Origin: JAJPKK01 sp963781195
GTDB lineage: Bacteria > Pseudomonadota > Alphaproteobacteria > Rhizobiales > Xanthobacteraceae
Length of the DNA stretch: 64,000 bases
Assembly: GCA_963781195.1 (NCBI GenBank)
Contig: CAWAEZ010000004.1
Coordinates: 434,001-498,000, forward strand
Direction of reading: 5' to 3'
Below the pieces are notes generated by a model that was not told where the DNA came from, ran no database searches, and was given only the letters and a program-made list of their open reading frames with translations. Below, piece after piece: positions 45,561-53,951 of this stretch. Both the position numbers and the translations under genes were made by a program. Position 1 is the stretch's first letter; each line of letters starts with the position of its first letter.

Positions 45561-47676
45561 GTTTTGCCATCGCTGCCACCGGGACCGCCGTGCCTGCATC
45601 GGCGCTGCCGCGCCGCTTGGCCGCCTGCACCAGCGGCGGGCAGCGCTTGTCGTCGAAGTACTCGACCTGACAGTCTAGACACTGGAAGCATTCCGCGGTG
45701 ATGATCTTGCCCGATTTCTCGATCGCCCGCACCGGGCAGGCCCGTTCGCACAGCCGGCACGGCTTGCCGCATTCGGGGCGCCGCCTGAGCAGGTCGATCA
45801 GGTGCAGCCGGTCGAGCGCGGCGAGCACGCCGCCGAGCGGACAGAGGAAGCGGCAATAGGCGCGCTCCGAGAACAGGCCGATGGTGAGGAGGGCGCCGGC
45901 GTAGAGCACGTAGGGCCAGGCGCGGGTGAATTTCGAGGTGATCGCGGTCTTGAACGGCTCGATCTCGGTGGTCGCACCGGAGCCGTCGATCGAGGTCAGA
46001 ACGAGCCCCAGCACCACCGCCGCCGCGATGTACTTGCCGAGCCACAGGCGCTTCTCCAGCGCCTCGGACGGGCTCCATTGCGGCAGGCCGATCGCGCGCG
46101 AGACCTGGGCGAGCAGCTCCTGCAACGCGCCGAACGGACACAGCCAGCCGCAGAACACGCCGCGGCCGATCAGCAGCACCGAGACCAGCGTATAGGCCCC
46201 GACGATCACCATCAGCGGCTCGGCGAGGTAGAAGCCGGCGTTGAAGCCGCGGAACGGCGCCTCCAGATAGTTGATGACGTTGACGATGGAGAGTTGCACG
46301 CCGACCGTCCATCCGAGCCAGAGGAGCACGAACAGCAGGACGCCGTTGCGCACCAGGCGATGGGCGCGGCGCGCGCGCGAAAGCTGGTCCTGGAACACGA
46401 AGACGAGGGTCACCGCGGCGAGCAGCACGGCGAGGATCGCGATGTTGCCGCGGGCGTCGTGCCAGGCCTCGACCCAGGCCGGCACCGGCGGCTGGTCCGG
46501 CATCAGGATGAAGTCGGCCGGCAGCCGGAATTCGACGGGCATGGCAACGCCCGGGATCGCGAGGTTTGTTGGCGTCGCGCCTTCGCCGTTGACCAGGAGT
46601 TCGAGCCGCCACGGCTTGAGCGGGTCAAATTTCGCCCCGGCGGGCAGTGCGAACAGTCCGGCGTTCTGCTGGGCTCTTATGCCGTCGGGTCCTCCCGTGC
46701 CGAGCCGCTGGAAGTTGTCGTTGGTGAACGAGATGGTTTCGCCCCCTTGCACGACGCGGATGCGGTCGAACCGGAAGCCCTCGGACTGGCGATAATGCCG
46801 GGTGCCGAAAAAGTCGTAAGGACCGTTCGAGGCGATGAAGATCGCCGGTGCGCCGCGCGGCAGGCGGGCGCGGTAGTCCTCGAAATTGCGCAGGCCGAGC
46901 AGGTTGCCGCCGACCGCCGCCGGCGTCAGAAACCCGGTGAACAGCTCGATGTAGAGGTCGTCGGGCTTGCCGAGCGGCACGTCGAGCTTGAGGTCGGAAA
47001 GGCCGGCGGCCTTCAGCGCCGTCGCCACCTCGCCCGACGTGATGCGCCGGCTCGTCACCGCACCCGCGGCGATGAGGTCTTTCCACGACAACAGCCGGAA
47101 ACCGTCGACATCGAGCGTCGGCTCGGTGACGACCGGGCGCGAGATTCGCGACCGCGCGACGAGCCTCGCCGAGTCGAAGATGGCGGCGCGCATGGCGCGG
47201 CCGCTGATGGTCGCGCCCTTGACGAAGTCCGGCTGCAGAGTCGCCGCCCCGCCCTGGAGCGCGGTCCCCGCCTGCCGCGCCAGGAAGATGTCGAGCAGGC
47301 CCTGGCGCACGGCGTCATGGTAGATGTAGGGCTCGACGTGGAAGATCACCTTCGCGCCGGTGATCCTGCCGTTCACGTCGATGCCGGCGATGACGTCGAA
47401 CGGGGTCGGCGAATAGCCCGGGGCGGCGATGATATCCAGCGTGGAAAAGATGTAGGCGGCGATCTTGCCGTCCTTGAAGGCGGGGATCGCCGGCGGCGTG
47501 CCTTCCTCCGCGCCGAGCTTCTCGGCTTCGGGGAACACCACCGCCATCACCTCGGGCGTCAGCCGCTCGCGCAGCTTGCCCTTCTCGGCCGTTGCCGGCG
47601 CCGCCGCGACCAGGAAACACGCCGCGGCCGTCAGCGCCAGCGCCGCGCGCATGAGGCAGGCCCATTGCGAGTTCAT
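45553..47676 (-). CDS. NosR/NirI-like membrane flavo-iron-sulfur protein
   Basis: The 707-residue protein has a signal peptide, a large periplasmic domain with an FMN-binding region near residues 90-170 (KGATISGRAM, Thr as the likely FMN attachment site), and about six membrane helices. It has two CxxxCP motifs (FCGWLCPFGALQE and YCRFLCPLGGVLA). A polyferredoxin tail binds two [4Fe-4S] clusters: CGKPCRLCERACPV and CFQCLDCQ. NosR moves electrons from the quinol pool to periplasmic N2O reductase. Here it lies between a pentapeptide-repeat gene (4-base ATGA overlap) and apbE, and opposite a PQQ dehydrogenase and cytochromes, with no nos genes visible. An electron-transfer role linked to the quinoproteins is an inference. 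Confidence 0.88.
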   Translation of the reverse strand: MNSQWACLMRAALALTAAACFLVAAAPATAEKGKLRERLTPEVMAVVFPEAEKLGAEEGTPPAIPAFKDGKIAAYIFSTLDIIAAPGYSPTPFDVIAGIDVNGRITGAKVIFHVEPYIYHDAVRQGLLDIFLARQAGTALQGGAATLQPDFVKGATISGRAMRAAIFDSARLVARSRISRPVVTEPTLDVDGFRLLSWKDLIAAGAVTSRRITSGEVATALKAAGLSDLKLDVPLGKPDDLYIELFTGFLTPAAVGGNLLGLRNFEDYRARLPRGAPAIFIASNGPYDFFGTRHYRQSEGFRFDRIRVVQGGETISFTNDNFQRLGTGGPDGIRAQQNAGLFALPAGAKFDPLKPWRLELLVNGEGATPTNLAIPGVAMPVEFRLPADFILMPDQPPVPAWVEAWHDARGNIAILAVLLAAVTLVFVFQDQLSRARRAHRLVRNGVLLFVLLWLGWTVGVQLSIVNVINYLEAPFRGFNAGFYLAEPLMVIVGAYTLVSVLLIGRGVFCGWLCPFGALQELLAQVSRAIGLPQWSPSEALEKRLWLGKYIAAAVVLGLVLTSIDGSGATTEIEPFKTAITSKFTRAWPYVLYAGALLTIGLFSERAYCRFLCPLGGVLAALDRLHLIDLLRRRPECGKPCRLCERACPVRAIEKSGKIITAECFQCLDCQVEYFDDKRCPPLVQAAKRRGSADAGTAVPVAAMAKHV

Positions 47677-48470
47677 TCGTTGCGCCGCCCGTCCGGCATG
47701 ATCGCGGCATCGAAATTGGCGCCGTCGGTCTGGGCGTCGGTGAGAATCGCGTTCTTGAGGTTGGCGCCTTCGAAGGTCACGCCGCGCAGGTCGGCGCCGT
47801 GGAAGTTGGCGCCGAACAGGTCGACGCCGGCGAGCTTGGCGCCGCGCAGATCGGCGCCGTAGAAGTCGGCCTCCGGCATGTCGGACAGCGTAAAGTCCAC
47901 GTCGCGCAGATCCATCTCGCGCAGCTTCTGGCCGTCGAGCTTGGCGCCGCGCAGATTGGCGCCGGCGAGTTTCGCACCGGCGAGGCGGGCGCCGCGCAGG
48001 TCGGTGCCGGCGAGGATGGCGCCCTGCAGGTTCGCCTGGTTGAGCCGCGCCTGACCGAGGCGCGCATTGATCAGGTTCACGCCGGCAAGGTTCGCGCTCG
48101 ACAGGTCGGCCTCATAAAGCAGCGCCTTCGTCATGTCGGCGCCGTGGAAGTCGGCCCATTTGGCATCGATGCGATTGAGATCGGCTTCGACGAGCTTGGC
48201 GCCGGAAAGGTCGGCATGCTGCAGCGAGCTGCGAAACAGCGAGGCGGCCGAAAGATCGGCGTTGCGCAGATTGACCCGATCGAGCTTGGAGCGCTTGAAG
48301 TCGCGATCCGCCAGCGTCTGGCCGGAGAGATCGCAGGCGATGCAGGATTTCGCGTCGCCCGAAAGAAACGCTGCGACATCGTCGGCGGCGGCCGTCGCAA
48401 ATGTCGCACCCGCCATCAAGCCGACTGCGACGACCATGCCGCCCGCAATCAAGCCCACTCTGCTGCCCAT
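47673..48470 (-). CDS. Exported pentapeptide-repeat protein
   Basis: The 265-residue protein has a signal peptide (GLIAGGMVVAVGLMAGATFA) and about forty A(D/N)LXX-type repeats (for example LRNADLSAASLFRSSLQHAD). These should fold as a right-handed quadrilateral beta-helix. A pair of Cys lies just before the repeats (CIACDLSG), so a metal or disulfide is possible. Function is unknown in general for such exported proteins. It is the first gene of an operon: its TGA overlaps the ATG of the NosR-like gene (ATGA). The start at 48470 follows GAGG; the longer frame to 48797 is not supported. Confidence 0.88.
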   Translation of the reverse strand: MGSRVGLIAGGMVVAVGLMAGATFATAAADDVAAFLSGDAKSCIACDLSGQTLADRDFKRSKLDRVNLRNADLSAASLFRSSLQHADLSGAKLVEADLNRIDAKWADFHGADMTKALLYEADLSSANLAGVNLINARLGQARLNQANLQGAILAGTDLRGARLAGAKLAGANLRGAKLDGQKLREMDLRDVDFTLSDMPEADFYGADLRGAKLAGVDLFGANFHGADLRGVTFEGANLKNAILTDAQTDGANFDAAIMPDGRRNE

Positions 48471-48818
48471 CGCTTCCTCACCGCCGTTGCACCCAGTTGG
48501 CGGGCTGTCGTTCGGCTCGATCGTGCGAGTTTGGTCTGAAGCGTCGCCTGGCGCAAGGCCGGGTTGTTGTTTCAGCCATGCGCCGATGATCGCAGGGTCT
48601 GCGTCTCGACCGCGCCTGGGCCCGGCCGTGCCACCGGCTCGGGTACGTGTGCTTGCCACCCGGCGGATGCCACGTGTCGGCGTGGGCGCCGCGGGAACCT
48701 GGTGGCACCGTCCGAGCCGGCGCGCGAGCGCCCGGGATGTTTCCATGCCGGCGGGCTTGTGCTGGGTGCCGCGATGTTCCAAAGATCGCGGCTTCAAAAA
48801 ACATCATCGAGGATCGTC
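48471..48818. other. Divergent intergenic region between the NosR-like operon and PQQ copy 7
   Basis: These 348 bases hold no convincing gene. Both flanking genes read outward, so the two promoters must lie here. I saw no clear FixK- or Crp-type palindrome in it. Confidence 0.55.
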
Positions 48819-50492
48819 ATGAAAATCCTAAGCCTCGTTGCCGGACTGCTGCTCGCGGGAGGTGCGGCCGCATCGGCCCAGACCCTCGACGACCTCAAGA
48901 ACGACGGCAAGAACACCGACAACATCCTCACCTACGGCATGGGATACGGCCAGAACCGCTTCAGCCCGCTCATCCAGATCGACAAGACGAACGTCAAGCG
49001 GCTGGTGCCGGTGTGGAACCTGAGCCTCGACAATCAATGGGGCGAGCAGGCCCAGCCGATCATCTACAACGGCGTGATGTACGTCGCCGACGCCAAGGCG
49101 ACGGTCGCGATCGACGTCGGCACCGGCCGCCAGCTGTGGAAGACCCCGGTCGACTGGCTGCCGGAAACCCCGCGGGTGGTGTGCTGCGGCGTCTCCACCA
49201 AGGGCGTCGCGATCTACGACGGCAAGATCTACCGCACCACCCTCGACGCCTACGTGGTCGCTCTCGACGCCAAGACCGGCAAGGAGATCTGGAAGCAGAA
49301 GGCCGCCGATTGGAAGGAAGGCTATTCCATGACGGTGGCGCCGCTGATCGCCAACGGCGTGCTGATGACCGGCATCTCCGGCGCCGAATTCGGTATCCGC
49401 GGCTTCATCGACGGCTGGGACCCGCAGACCGGCAACCAGCTGTGGCGGCGCTACACCATCCCGGGCCGCGGCGAGAAGGGCAACGAGACCTGGCCGCAGG
49501 ACACCGACGCCTATCTCCATGGCGGCGGCTCCTCCTGGATCACCGGCTCCTACGATCCCGATCTCGATCTCGTCTATTGGGGCACCGGCAATGCCGCGCC
49601 GTGGGCATCCGAACAGCGGCCCGGCGACAACCTCTACACCGCCTCGGTGCTGGCGATCCGGCCCAAGACCGGCGAGATCGTGTGGCACTACCAGTTCACC
49701 CCCAACGACGCCTACGACTATGACGCCGTGTGGGAGTTGATCCTCGCCGAGCTGCCGGTCGACGGCGTCAAGCGCAAGGTGGTGATGCAGCTCAACCGCA
49801 ACGGCTTCCTCTACGTGCTCGACCGCGCCAACGGTTCGATCATCGCGGCCAACCCGTACGAGACGGTGAACTGGGCGAGCCACGTCGACAAGGAGACCGG
49901 ACGCCCGGTGGAGACCGAGCTGGCCAAGAAGCTGCGCGCCGGCGAGCAGATCGAGATGTGGCCGTCGACCCGCGGCGGCAAGAACTGGCCGCACGCCGCC
50001 TTCAACCCGCAGACCGGGCTTCTCTATGCCAACACCATTCATGAGGGCCGGCTCTACAAGCACCTCACGATCGAGGAGTTCAAGGCGGGCCAGCGCTACA
50101 TGTTCGTCGAGAACCTCAACATGCCTTCGAACGGCCAGCCGATCGGCCATGTCGACGCCATCGACCCGCTGACCGGAAAGCCGCGCTGGCGGGTGCCGTT
50201 GACCGATTTCCAGTATTGGTCTGCGATGCTCGCCACCGGCAGCGGCCTGCTGTTCACGGGCAAGGAGACCGGCGAGTTCATCGCGCTCGATGCCGACAAC
50301 GGCAAGGAGCTGTGGCATTTCCAGACCGGCTCCGGCATCAACGCGATGCCCGTGACCTATACCCATAACGGCCAGCAATACGTCACCGTGCTGTCCGGCG
50401 TGGGCGGTCTCTATTGGAACCTGGTCCGCGCATCGCTCAAGAACGTGGCGCCCGGCGGCTCGGTGTGGACCTTCGCGCTGATGCCGAACTGA
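48819..50492 (+). CDS. Canonical PQQ-dependent alcohol dehydrogenase, lanthanide-type (copy 7, PedH/ExaA-like)
   Basis: The 557-residue quinoprotein has a signal peptide (LSLVAGLLLAGGAAASA). Unlike the six array copies it has the vicinal disulfide Cys122-Cys123 (VVCCGV) and the canonical metal ligand Glu190 (ISGAEFGIRG). The catalytic triplet is D300-Y301-D302 (NDAYDYDAV), the second Asp being the lanthanide mark. Asn in GTGNAAPW and Arg in LNRNGFLYVLDR are present. It is therefore a good candidate for a working lanthanide alcohol dehydrogenase. GAGG precedes the ATG. Two c-type cytochrome genes follow on the same strand, and the NosR-like operon diverges from it. Confidence 0.93.
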   Translation: MKILSLVAGLLLAGGAAASAQTLDDLKNDGKNTDNILTYGMGYGQNRFSPLIQIDKTNVKRLVPVWNLSLDNQWGEQAQPIIYNGVMYVADAKATVAIDVGTGRQLWKTPVDWLPETPRVVCCGVSTKGVAIYDGKIYRTTLDAYVVALDAKTGKEIWKQKAADWKEGYSMTVAPLIANGVLMTGISGAEFGIRGFIDGWDPQTGNQLWRRYTIPGRGEKGNETWPQDTDAYLHGGGSSWITGSYDPDLDLVYWGTGNAAPWASEQRPGDNLYTASVLAIRPKTGEIVWHYQFTPNDAYDYDAVWELILAELPVDGVKRKVVMQLNRNGFLYVLDRANGSIIAANPYETVNWASHVDKETGRPVETELAKKLRAGEQIEMWPSTRGGKNWPHAAFNPQTGLLYANTIHEGRLYKHLTIEEFKAGQRYMFVENLNMPSNGQPIGHVDAIDPLTGKPRWRVPLTDFQYWSAMLATGSGLLFTGKETGEFIALDADNGKELWHFQTGSGINAMPVTYTHNGQQYVTVLSGVGGLYWNLVRASLKNVAPGGSVWTFALMPN

Positions 50493-50638
50493 ACGACCCG
50501 TCCAGCGGGCCGCCAACGACGCCAAGGCGCGATGCGCGCGCCTTGGCCACCCCGCGCGTTTTTCCGCGGGCGGACCCGGTCTCTTTCACATCGATCCGGC
50601 ACCGTGCCGGCTCCCGTTCTGGAATGCCTGAAATTCAG

Positions 50639-50971
50639 ATGAAATCGAAACTGCCTCTGTTCGCCGGCGCGCTCGCCTGCTGTGCGCTGGCTCTCACCGC
50701 CTCGCTCGCCGCCGCCCAGGAGGAGACCTTCCCGCCGGAACGAATCGCCAAGGGCGCGGCGATCTTCTCGCGCAACTGCTCGCCATGCCACGGCACGCGG
50801 ATGCTGAACCCCGAGAGCGCATTCGACCTGCGTACGTTCCCTCACGAGCAGCACGAGCGGTTCGTCACTTCGGTGACCCGCGGCAAGAGCATGATGCCGC
50901 CCTGGGGCGACATTCTCGCGCCCGAGGATATCGAGGCGCTATGGTCCTATGTGGTCGCGGGAGAGAAGTAG
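50639..50971 (+). CDS. Small periplasmic mono-heme cytochrome c
   Basis: The 110-residue protein has a signal peptide (LFAGALACCALALTASLAAAQ), one heme motif (CSPCH) and a likely axial Met in KSMMPPWG. At about 90 mature residues it has class I cytochrome size. It lies between the PQQ dehydrogenase at 48819 and a second cytochrome. The ATG at 50639 gives a clean leader; an ATG at 50624 in the same frame is possible. Confidence 0.87.
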   Translation: MKSKLPLFAGALACCALALTASLAAAQEETFPPERIAKGAAIFSRNCSPCHGTRMLNPESAFDLRTFPHEQHERFVTSVTRGKSMMPPWGDILAPEDIEALWSYVVAGEK

Positions 50972-51056
50972 TGTTTTCCGCGATCCGGCCCGTGATGCAC
51001 GTTGCAACGGGACGCCTTTCGCGCCGCGTAAGCGTGAACGACGAGCAGAAGACTTG

Positions 51057-51518
51057 ATGGACAGGATAATGGGCGTGACGAGATTCAGAGGACTGATGGT
51101 GGCCGACGCGACGGCGTTTTCGTTTTGCCTGTCGTTGCTGGTCGCGCTTCCGGCGGTCGGGGCCCAGGCTCAGGACGTGTCGTTCGGTGACCGCCTGTTC
51201 CATGAAAAGGCGGACTGCCAGTTCTGCCACGGGCCCAATGGCGACGGCCGCGGCGACCCGCGCTCGCCCGGCCAGGCGGCCGACCTGCACAAGACCATCC
51301 TCAACCGCGATCAACTCATCGAGGTGATCGCCTGCGGCCGTCCGGGCACTGAGATGCCGCACTTCGACCGCTATGCCTACGAGGACAAGACCTGCTACGG
51401 CGCGACCGCCGCCGACCTCGGAGCCGACGTTCCGCACGACCCGCATTCCACGCCGCTGTCGCGCCGCGAGATCGAGGCCGTCGCCGATTTCGTGATCAAG
51501 AGCTATGTCGGCAAGTAA
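51057..51518 (+). CDS. Periplasmic c-type cytochrome, paralogue of the one at 23567
   Basis: The 153-residue protein has a signal peptide (FSFCLSLLVALPAVGAQAQ) and one heme site (CQFCH). The C-terminal part aligns well with the cytochrome beside PQQ copy 1: RDQLIEVIACGRPGTEMPHF, CYGATAADLG and REIEAVADFV. Both thus probably accept electrons from quinoprotein dehydrogenases. In-frame ATGs at 51057 and 51069 are both possible; the second has AGG four bases before it. Confidence 0.87.
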   Translation: MDRIMGVTRFRGLMVADATAFSFCLSLLVALPAVGAQAQDVSFGDRLFHEKADCQFCHGPNGDGRGDPRSPGQAADLHKTILNRDQLIEVIACGRPGTEMPHFDRYAYEDKTCYGATAADLGADVPHDPHSTPLSRREIEAVADFVIKSYVGK

Positions 51519-51590
51519 GGCGGCACGCGTCGTCATGCCGGGGCGGTCGCAGCTTCAATTCCGGAACCCGTCTCCGAGAAGGGACCATCC

Positions 51591-53075
51591 ATGACCCCCT
51601 CCGCCCGCGATGCGAAGCCGGCACCCGCCGGGGCGCCCTCCGAGATCGTCATGATGGACGCCGTCGCGCTCGCCGCCGCGATCCGTGCCCGGCAGATATC
51701 CTGCGTCGACGTGATGACCGCCTATCTCGACCAGATCGACCGGTTCAATCCGACGGTGAACGCCATCGTCGCCTTGCAGGACCGGGCGGGACTGCTGGCC
51801 CAGGCGCGGGAGCGCGATGCGCAGCTCGCGCGCGGCGATGTCGTCGGGCCGCTGCACGGCCTGCCGCAGGCCGTCAAGGACCTTGCCCCGGTCAAGGGCA
51901 TGCCGATGACCCAGGGCTCGCCGATCCTGAAAGGCTTCATGCCGCCCGCCGACAGCGTCATGGTGGAGCGGCTGCGCCGGGCCGGCGCCATCATCATCGG
52001 CAAGACCAACACGCCTGAATTCGGCTTGGGCTCGCACACCTACAATCCGGTCTACGGCGTCACCCGCAATCCGTATGATCTCGGCCGCTCCGCCGGCGGC
52101 AGCAGCGGCGGCGCCGCCGTTGCGCTCGCGCTGCGGATGCTGCCGGTGGCCGACGGCACGGACTACGGGGGCAGCCTGCGCAATCCTGCCGGCTGGAACA
52201 ACGTGTTCGGCTTCCGCACCAGCTTCGGCCGCGTTCCCGCGGACGGGCGCGATGCCTGGCTGCCGTCGATGGGCGTCAGCGGACCGATGGCGCGCAACGT
52301 CGCCGATCTCGCGCTGCTGTTGTCGGTGCAGGCCGGCTACGACGCCCGCGCGCCGCTCTCGCTCGAAGGCGACGGCGCCCGGTTCTGCGGCGGTCTGGAG
52401 GCCGACCTGAAGGGCAGGCGCATCGCCTGGGTCGGCGACTTCGCGGGACAGGTACCCTACGAGGCGGGTGTCCTCGAAGTCTGCAAGACCGCGCTCGAAA
52501 CCTTCGCGGGGCTCGGCTGCATCGTCGAGGAGGCGCTGCCCGACTATCCCGTCGACGCCGTCTGGCAGGCCTTCGTGAAGCTGCGCGCCTGGCAGACCGG
52601 CGGTACCCTGCTCGCCTTCTACAAGGACCCGGCCAAGCGCGCGCTGATGAAGCCGGAGGCGGTGTGGGAGGTGGAGAGCGGGCTGAAGCTTTCCGCCTAC
52701 GACGTCACGGCCGCCTCGGCGGTGCGCAGCGAGTGGTACCACGCGGTGCGGCGCTTCTTCGAGCGCTACGACTACTTCATCGTCCCGACCGCGCAGCTGT
52801 TCCCGTTCGACATCGACATGCACTGGCCGAACGAGATCGCGGGCCGCAAGATGGAAACCTATCACGAGTGGATGAAGGGGGTGCTGCCGGTGACCATGGC
52901 GGGCGCGCCCGCGCTCGCTGTGCCGGCGGGCTTCGGCGACAACGGCCTGCCGATCGGGATCCAGATCGTCGGCCGCAATCACGCCGAGCTCGCCTGCCTG
53001 CAACTCGCTCACGCCTACGACGCCGCGACCAACTGGGCCGCCCGCCGCCCGCCGCCACTGCTGGCGCAGGGCTAG
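51591..53075 (+). CDS. Amidase signature family enzyme
   Basis: The 494-residue protein has the Ser-cisSer-Lys amidase layout: Lys in LHGLPQAVKDLAPVKGMP, the glycine/serine loop GRSAGGSSGGAAVALALRM and the nucleophile segment DYGGSLRNPA. It hydrolyses a C-N bond of an unknown amide. No signal peptide is present, so it is cytoplasmic. The C-terminal part has the usual AVPAGFGDNGLPIGIQIVGR. It follows the cytochrome gene by 72 bases and may not be in the same operon. Confidence 0.92.
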   Translation: MTPSARDAKPAPAGAPSEIVMMDAVALAAAIRARQISCVDVMTAYLDQIDRFNPTVNAIVALQDRAGLLAQARERDAQLARGDVVGPLHGLPQAVKDLAPVKGMPMTQGSPILKGFMPPADSVMVERLRRAGAIIIGKTNTPEFGLGSHTYNPVYGVTRNPYDLGRSAGGSSGGAAVALALRMLPVADGTDYGGSLRNPAGWNNVFGFRTSFGRVPADGRDAWLPSMGVSGPMARNVADLALLLSVQAGYDARAPLSLEGDGARFCGGLEADLKGRRIAWVGDFAGQVPYEAGVLEVCKTALETFAGLGCIVEEALPDYPVDAVWQAFVKLRAWQTGGTLLAFYKDPAKRALMKPEAVWEVESGLKLSAYDVTAASAVRSEWYHAVRRFFERYDYFIVPTAQLFPFDIDMHWPNEIAGRKMETYHEWMKGVLPVTMAGAPALAVPAGFGDNGLPIGIQIVGRNHAELACLQLAHAYDAATNWAARRPPPLLAQG

Positions 53076-53163
53076 AAGTTTTCGGTTCTTGTTTTCTCGA
53101 TGAAGTCGCCCGCTCGCCCCGACGACATTCGCGCGTCCGCGTTGCGCGGCGCGGCGCCTCTGC

Positions 53164-53262
53164 TCCCTCGCCCCGCTTGCGGGGAGAGGGGCGGGGTGAG
53201 GGGGCCTTTCCGCACGCCTGAGCGGTCCGGTCGTATCGGTTCGTAAGCTCAGACTCGTGGAA
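53164..53262. repeat. Palindromic repeat, same family as 34517-34659
   Basis: CTCGCCCCGC-ttgc-GGGGAGAGG forms a hairpin and is followed by GCGGGGTGAGGGGGCC and a CACGCCTGAGC segment also seen, with changes, before PQQ copy 6 and in the duplicated tails. It fills the gap between two convergent genes. Confidence 0.7.
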
Positions 53263-53300
53263 CGGCCGGTAAACCCGGAGAGTTCGTGCACGCGATCGCG

Positions 53301-53825
53301 TCAGCCCGCCACCGGCTCCTTCGCTTTGATGTTGGAGCGCTTGACGTGATCGAGGTTCTTGCCCTCGATACGGATCAGCTTTACCGGGGCCTCGCGCTTG
53401 GGCGAATGCACCACGCCGATGTCGTAGAACTGGACGTCTCCGGGGTGCATCGCATAGGTCCGAGCAGCCTCGACCAGCGAGGGTTTTCCGGCCGCGCCTT
53501 TCTCGACGATGTTCCACTCCGTCATCTCCGTGACGCCGTCGGCCTGGCCGTAGATCGCCCAGCTGCCGCCGTGGTCATGGGGCGACCCGATCGCCTTGCC
53601 CGGGTACACATGGGCGCAGATGCAGAAGCCGAGCTGCGGATCCTCGTAGAGGATCTCACGCGGATCGGACCCCTTCGGCCTGTCCTTGAGATAGGTGGCG
53701 AGGAAGTCCGGATCGGTCAGCGCGCGTTTGACGTGCCGGCACACGGCGTCTTTCGCCGCCGCAGGCTGATGGCTCGACAATTCGCGATGGATGTCGGCGG
53801 CGAGCGCCTCCAGGGAGTAGCTCAT
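53301..53825 (-). CDS. Cysteine-dioxygenase-like cupin protein
   Basis: The 174-residue protein is a small cupin with an His-x-His metal motif (GSPHDHGGSWAIYGQADG) and the second motif near YAMHPGDVQFYDIGVVHSP, as in cysteine dioxygenase-like Fe(II) enzymes. The substrate is unknown. The start is odd: the only good ribosome binding site (AGGAGG, 53868-53873) serves a 12-codon ORF whose TGA overlaps this ATG. Deleting one copy of a 14-base direct repeat would fuse the two frames. Translation thus probably depends on re-initiation. Confidence 0.85.
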   Translation of the reverse strand: MSYSLEALAADIHRELSSHQPAAAKDAVCRHVKRALTDPDFLATYLKDRPKGSDPREILYEDPQLGFCICAHVYPGKAIGSPHDHGGSWAIYGQADGVTEMTEWNIVEKGAAGKPSLVEAARTYAMHPGDVQFYDIGVVHSPKREAPVKLIRIEGKNLDHVKRSNIKAKEPVAG

Positions 53826-53860
53826 TGGGAGTAGCTCATAAGGGGGTAGCTCAAGCTCAT
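53822..53860 (-). promoter_or_regulatory. Twelve-codon leader ORF coupled to the cupin gene
   Basis: With AGGAGG seven bases upstream, ATG at 53860 encodes MSLSYPLMSYSQ and stops at a TGA that overlaps the cupin ATG (ATGA). The units ATGAGCTACTCCCA and ATGAGCTACTCCCT lie in tandem at the junction (53812-53839). They look like a duplication of 14 bases that moved the original start out of frame. Confidence 0.6.
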
Positions 53861-53951
53861 GGGTCTTCCTCCTGCGACGCCGTGGCGCCGAAGCGCGAAC
53901 GAATATATCAACGGCGCGCCGGGGAAGGGAATGCGAATTTAAGGAGGAACC

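Noticed and set aside
44475..47676. Calling the NosR/ApbE pair a nitrous oxide reductase cluster
   Set aside because: nosZ, nosD, nosF, nosY and nosL are absent from the window, and the neighbours are PQQ genes.
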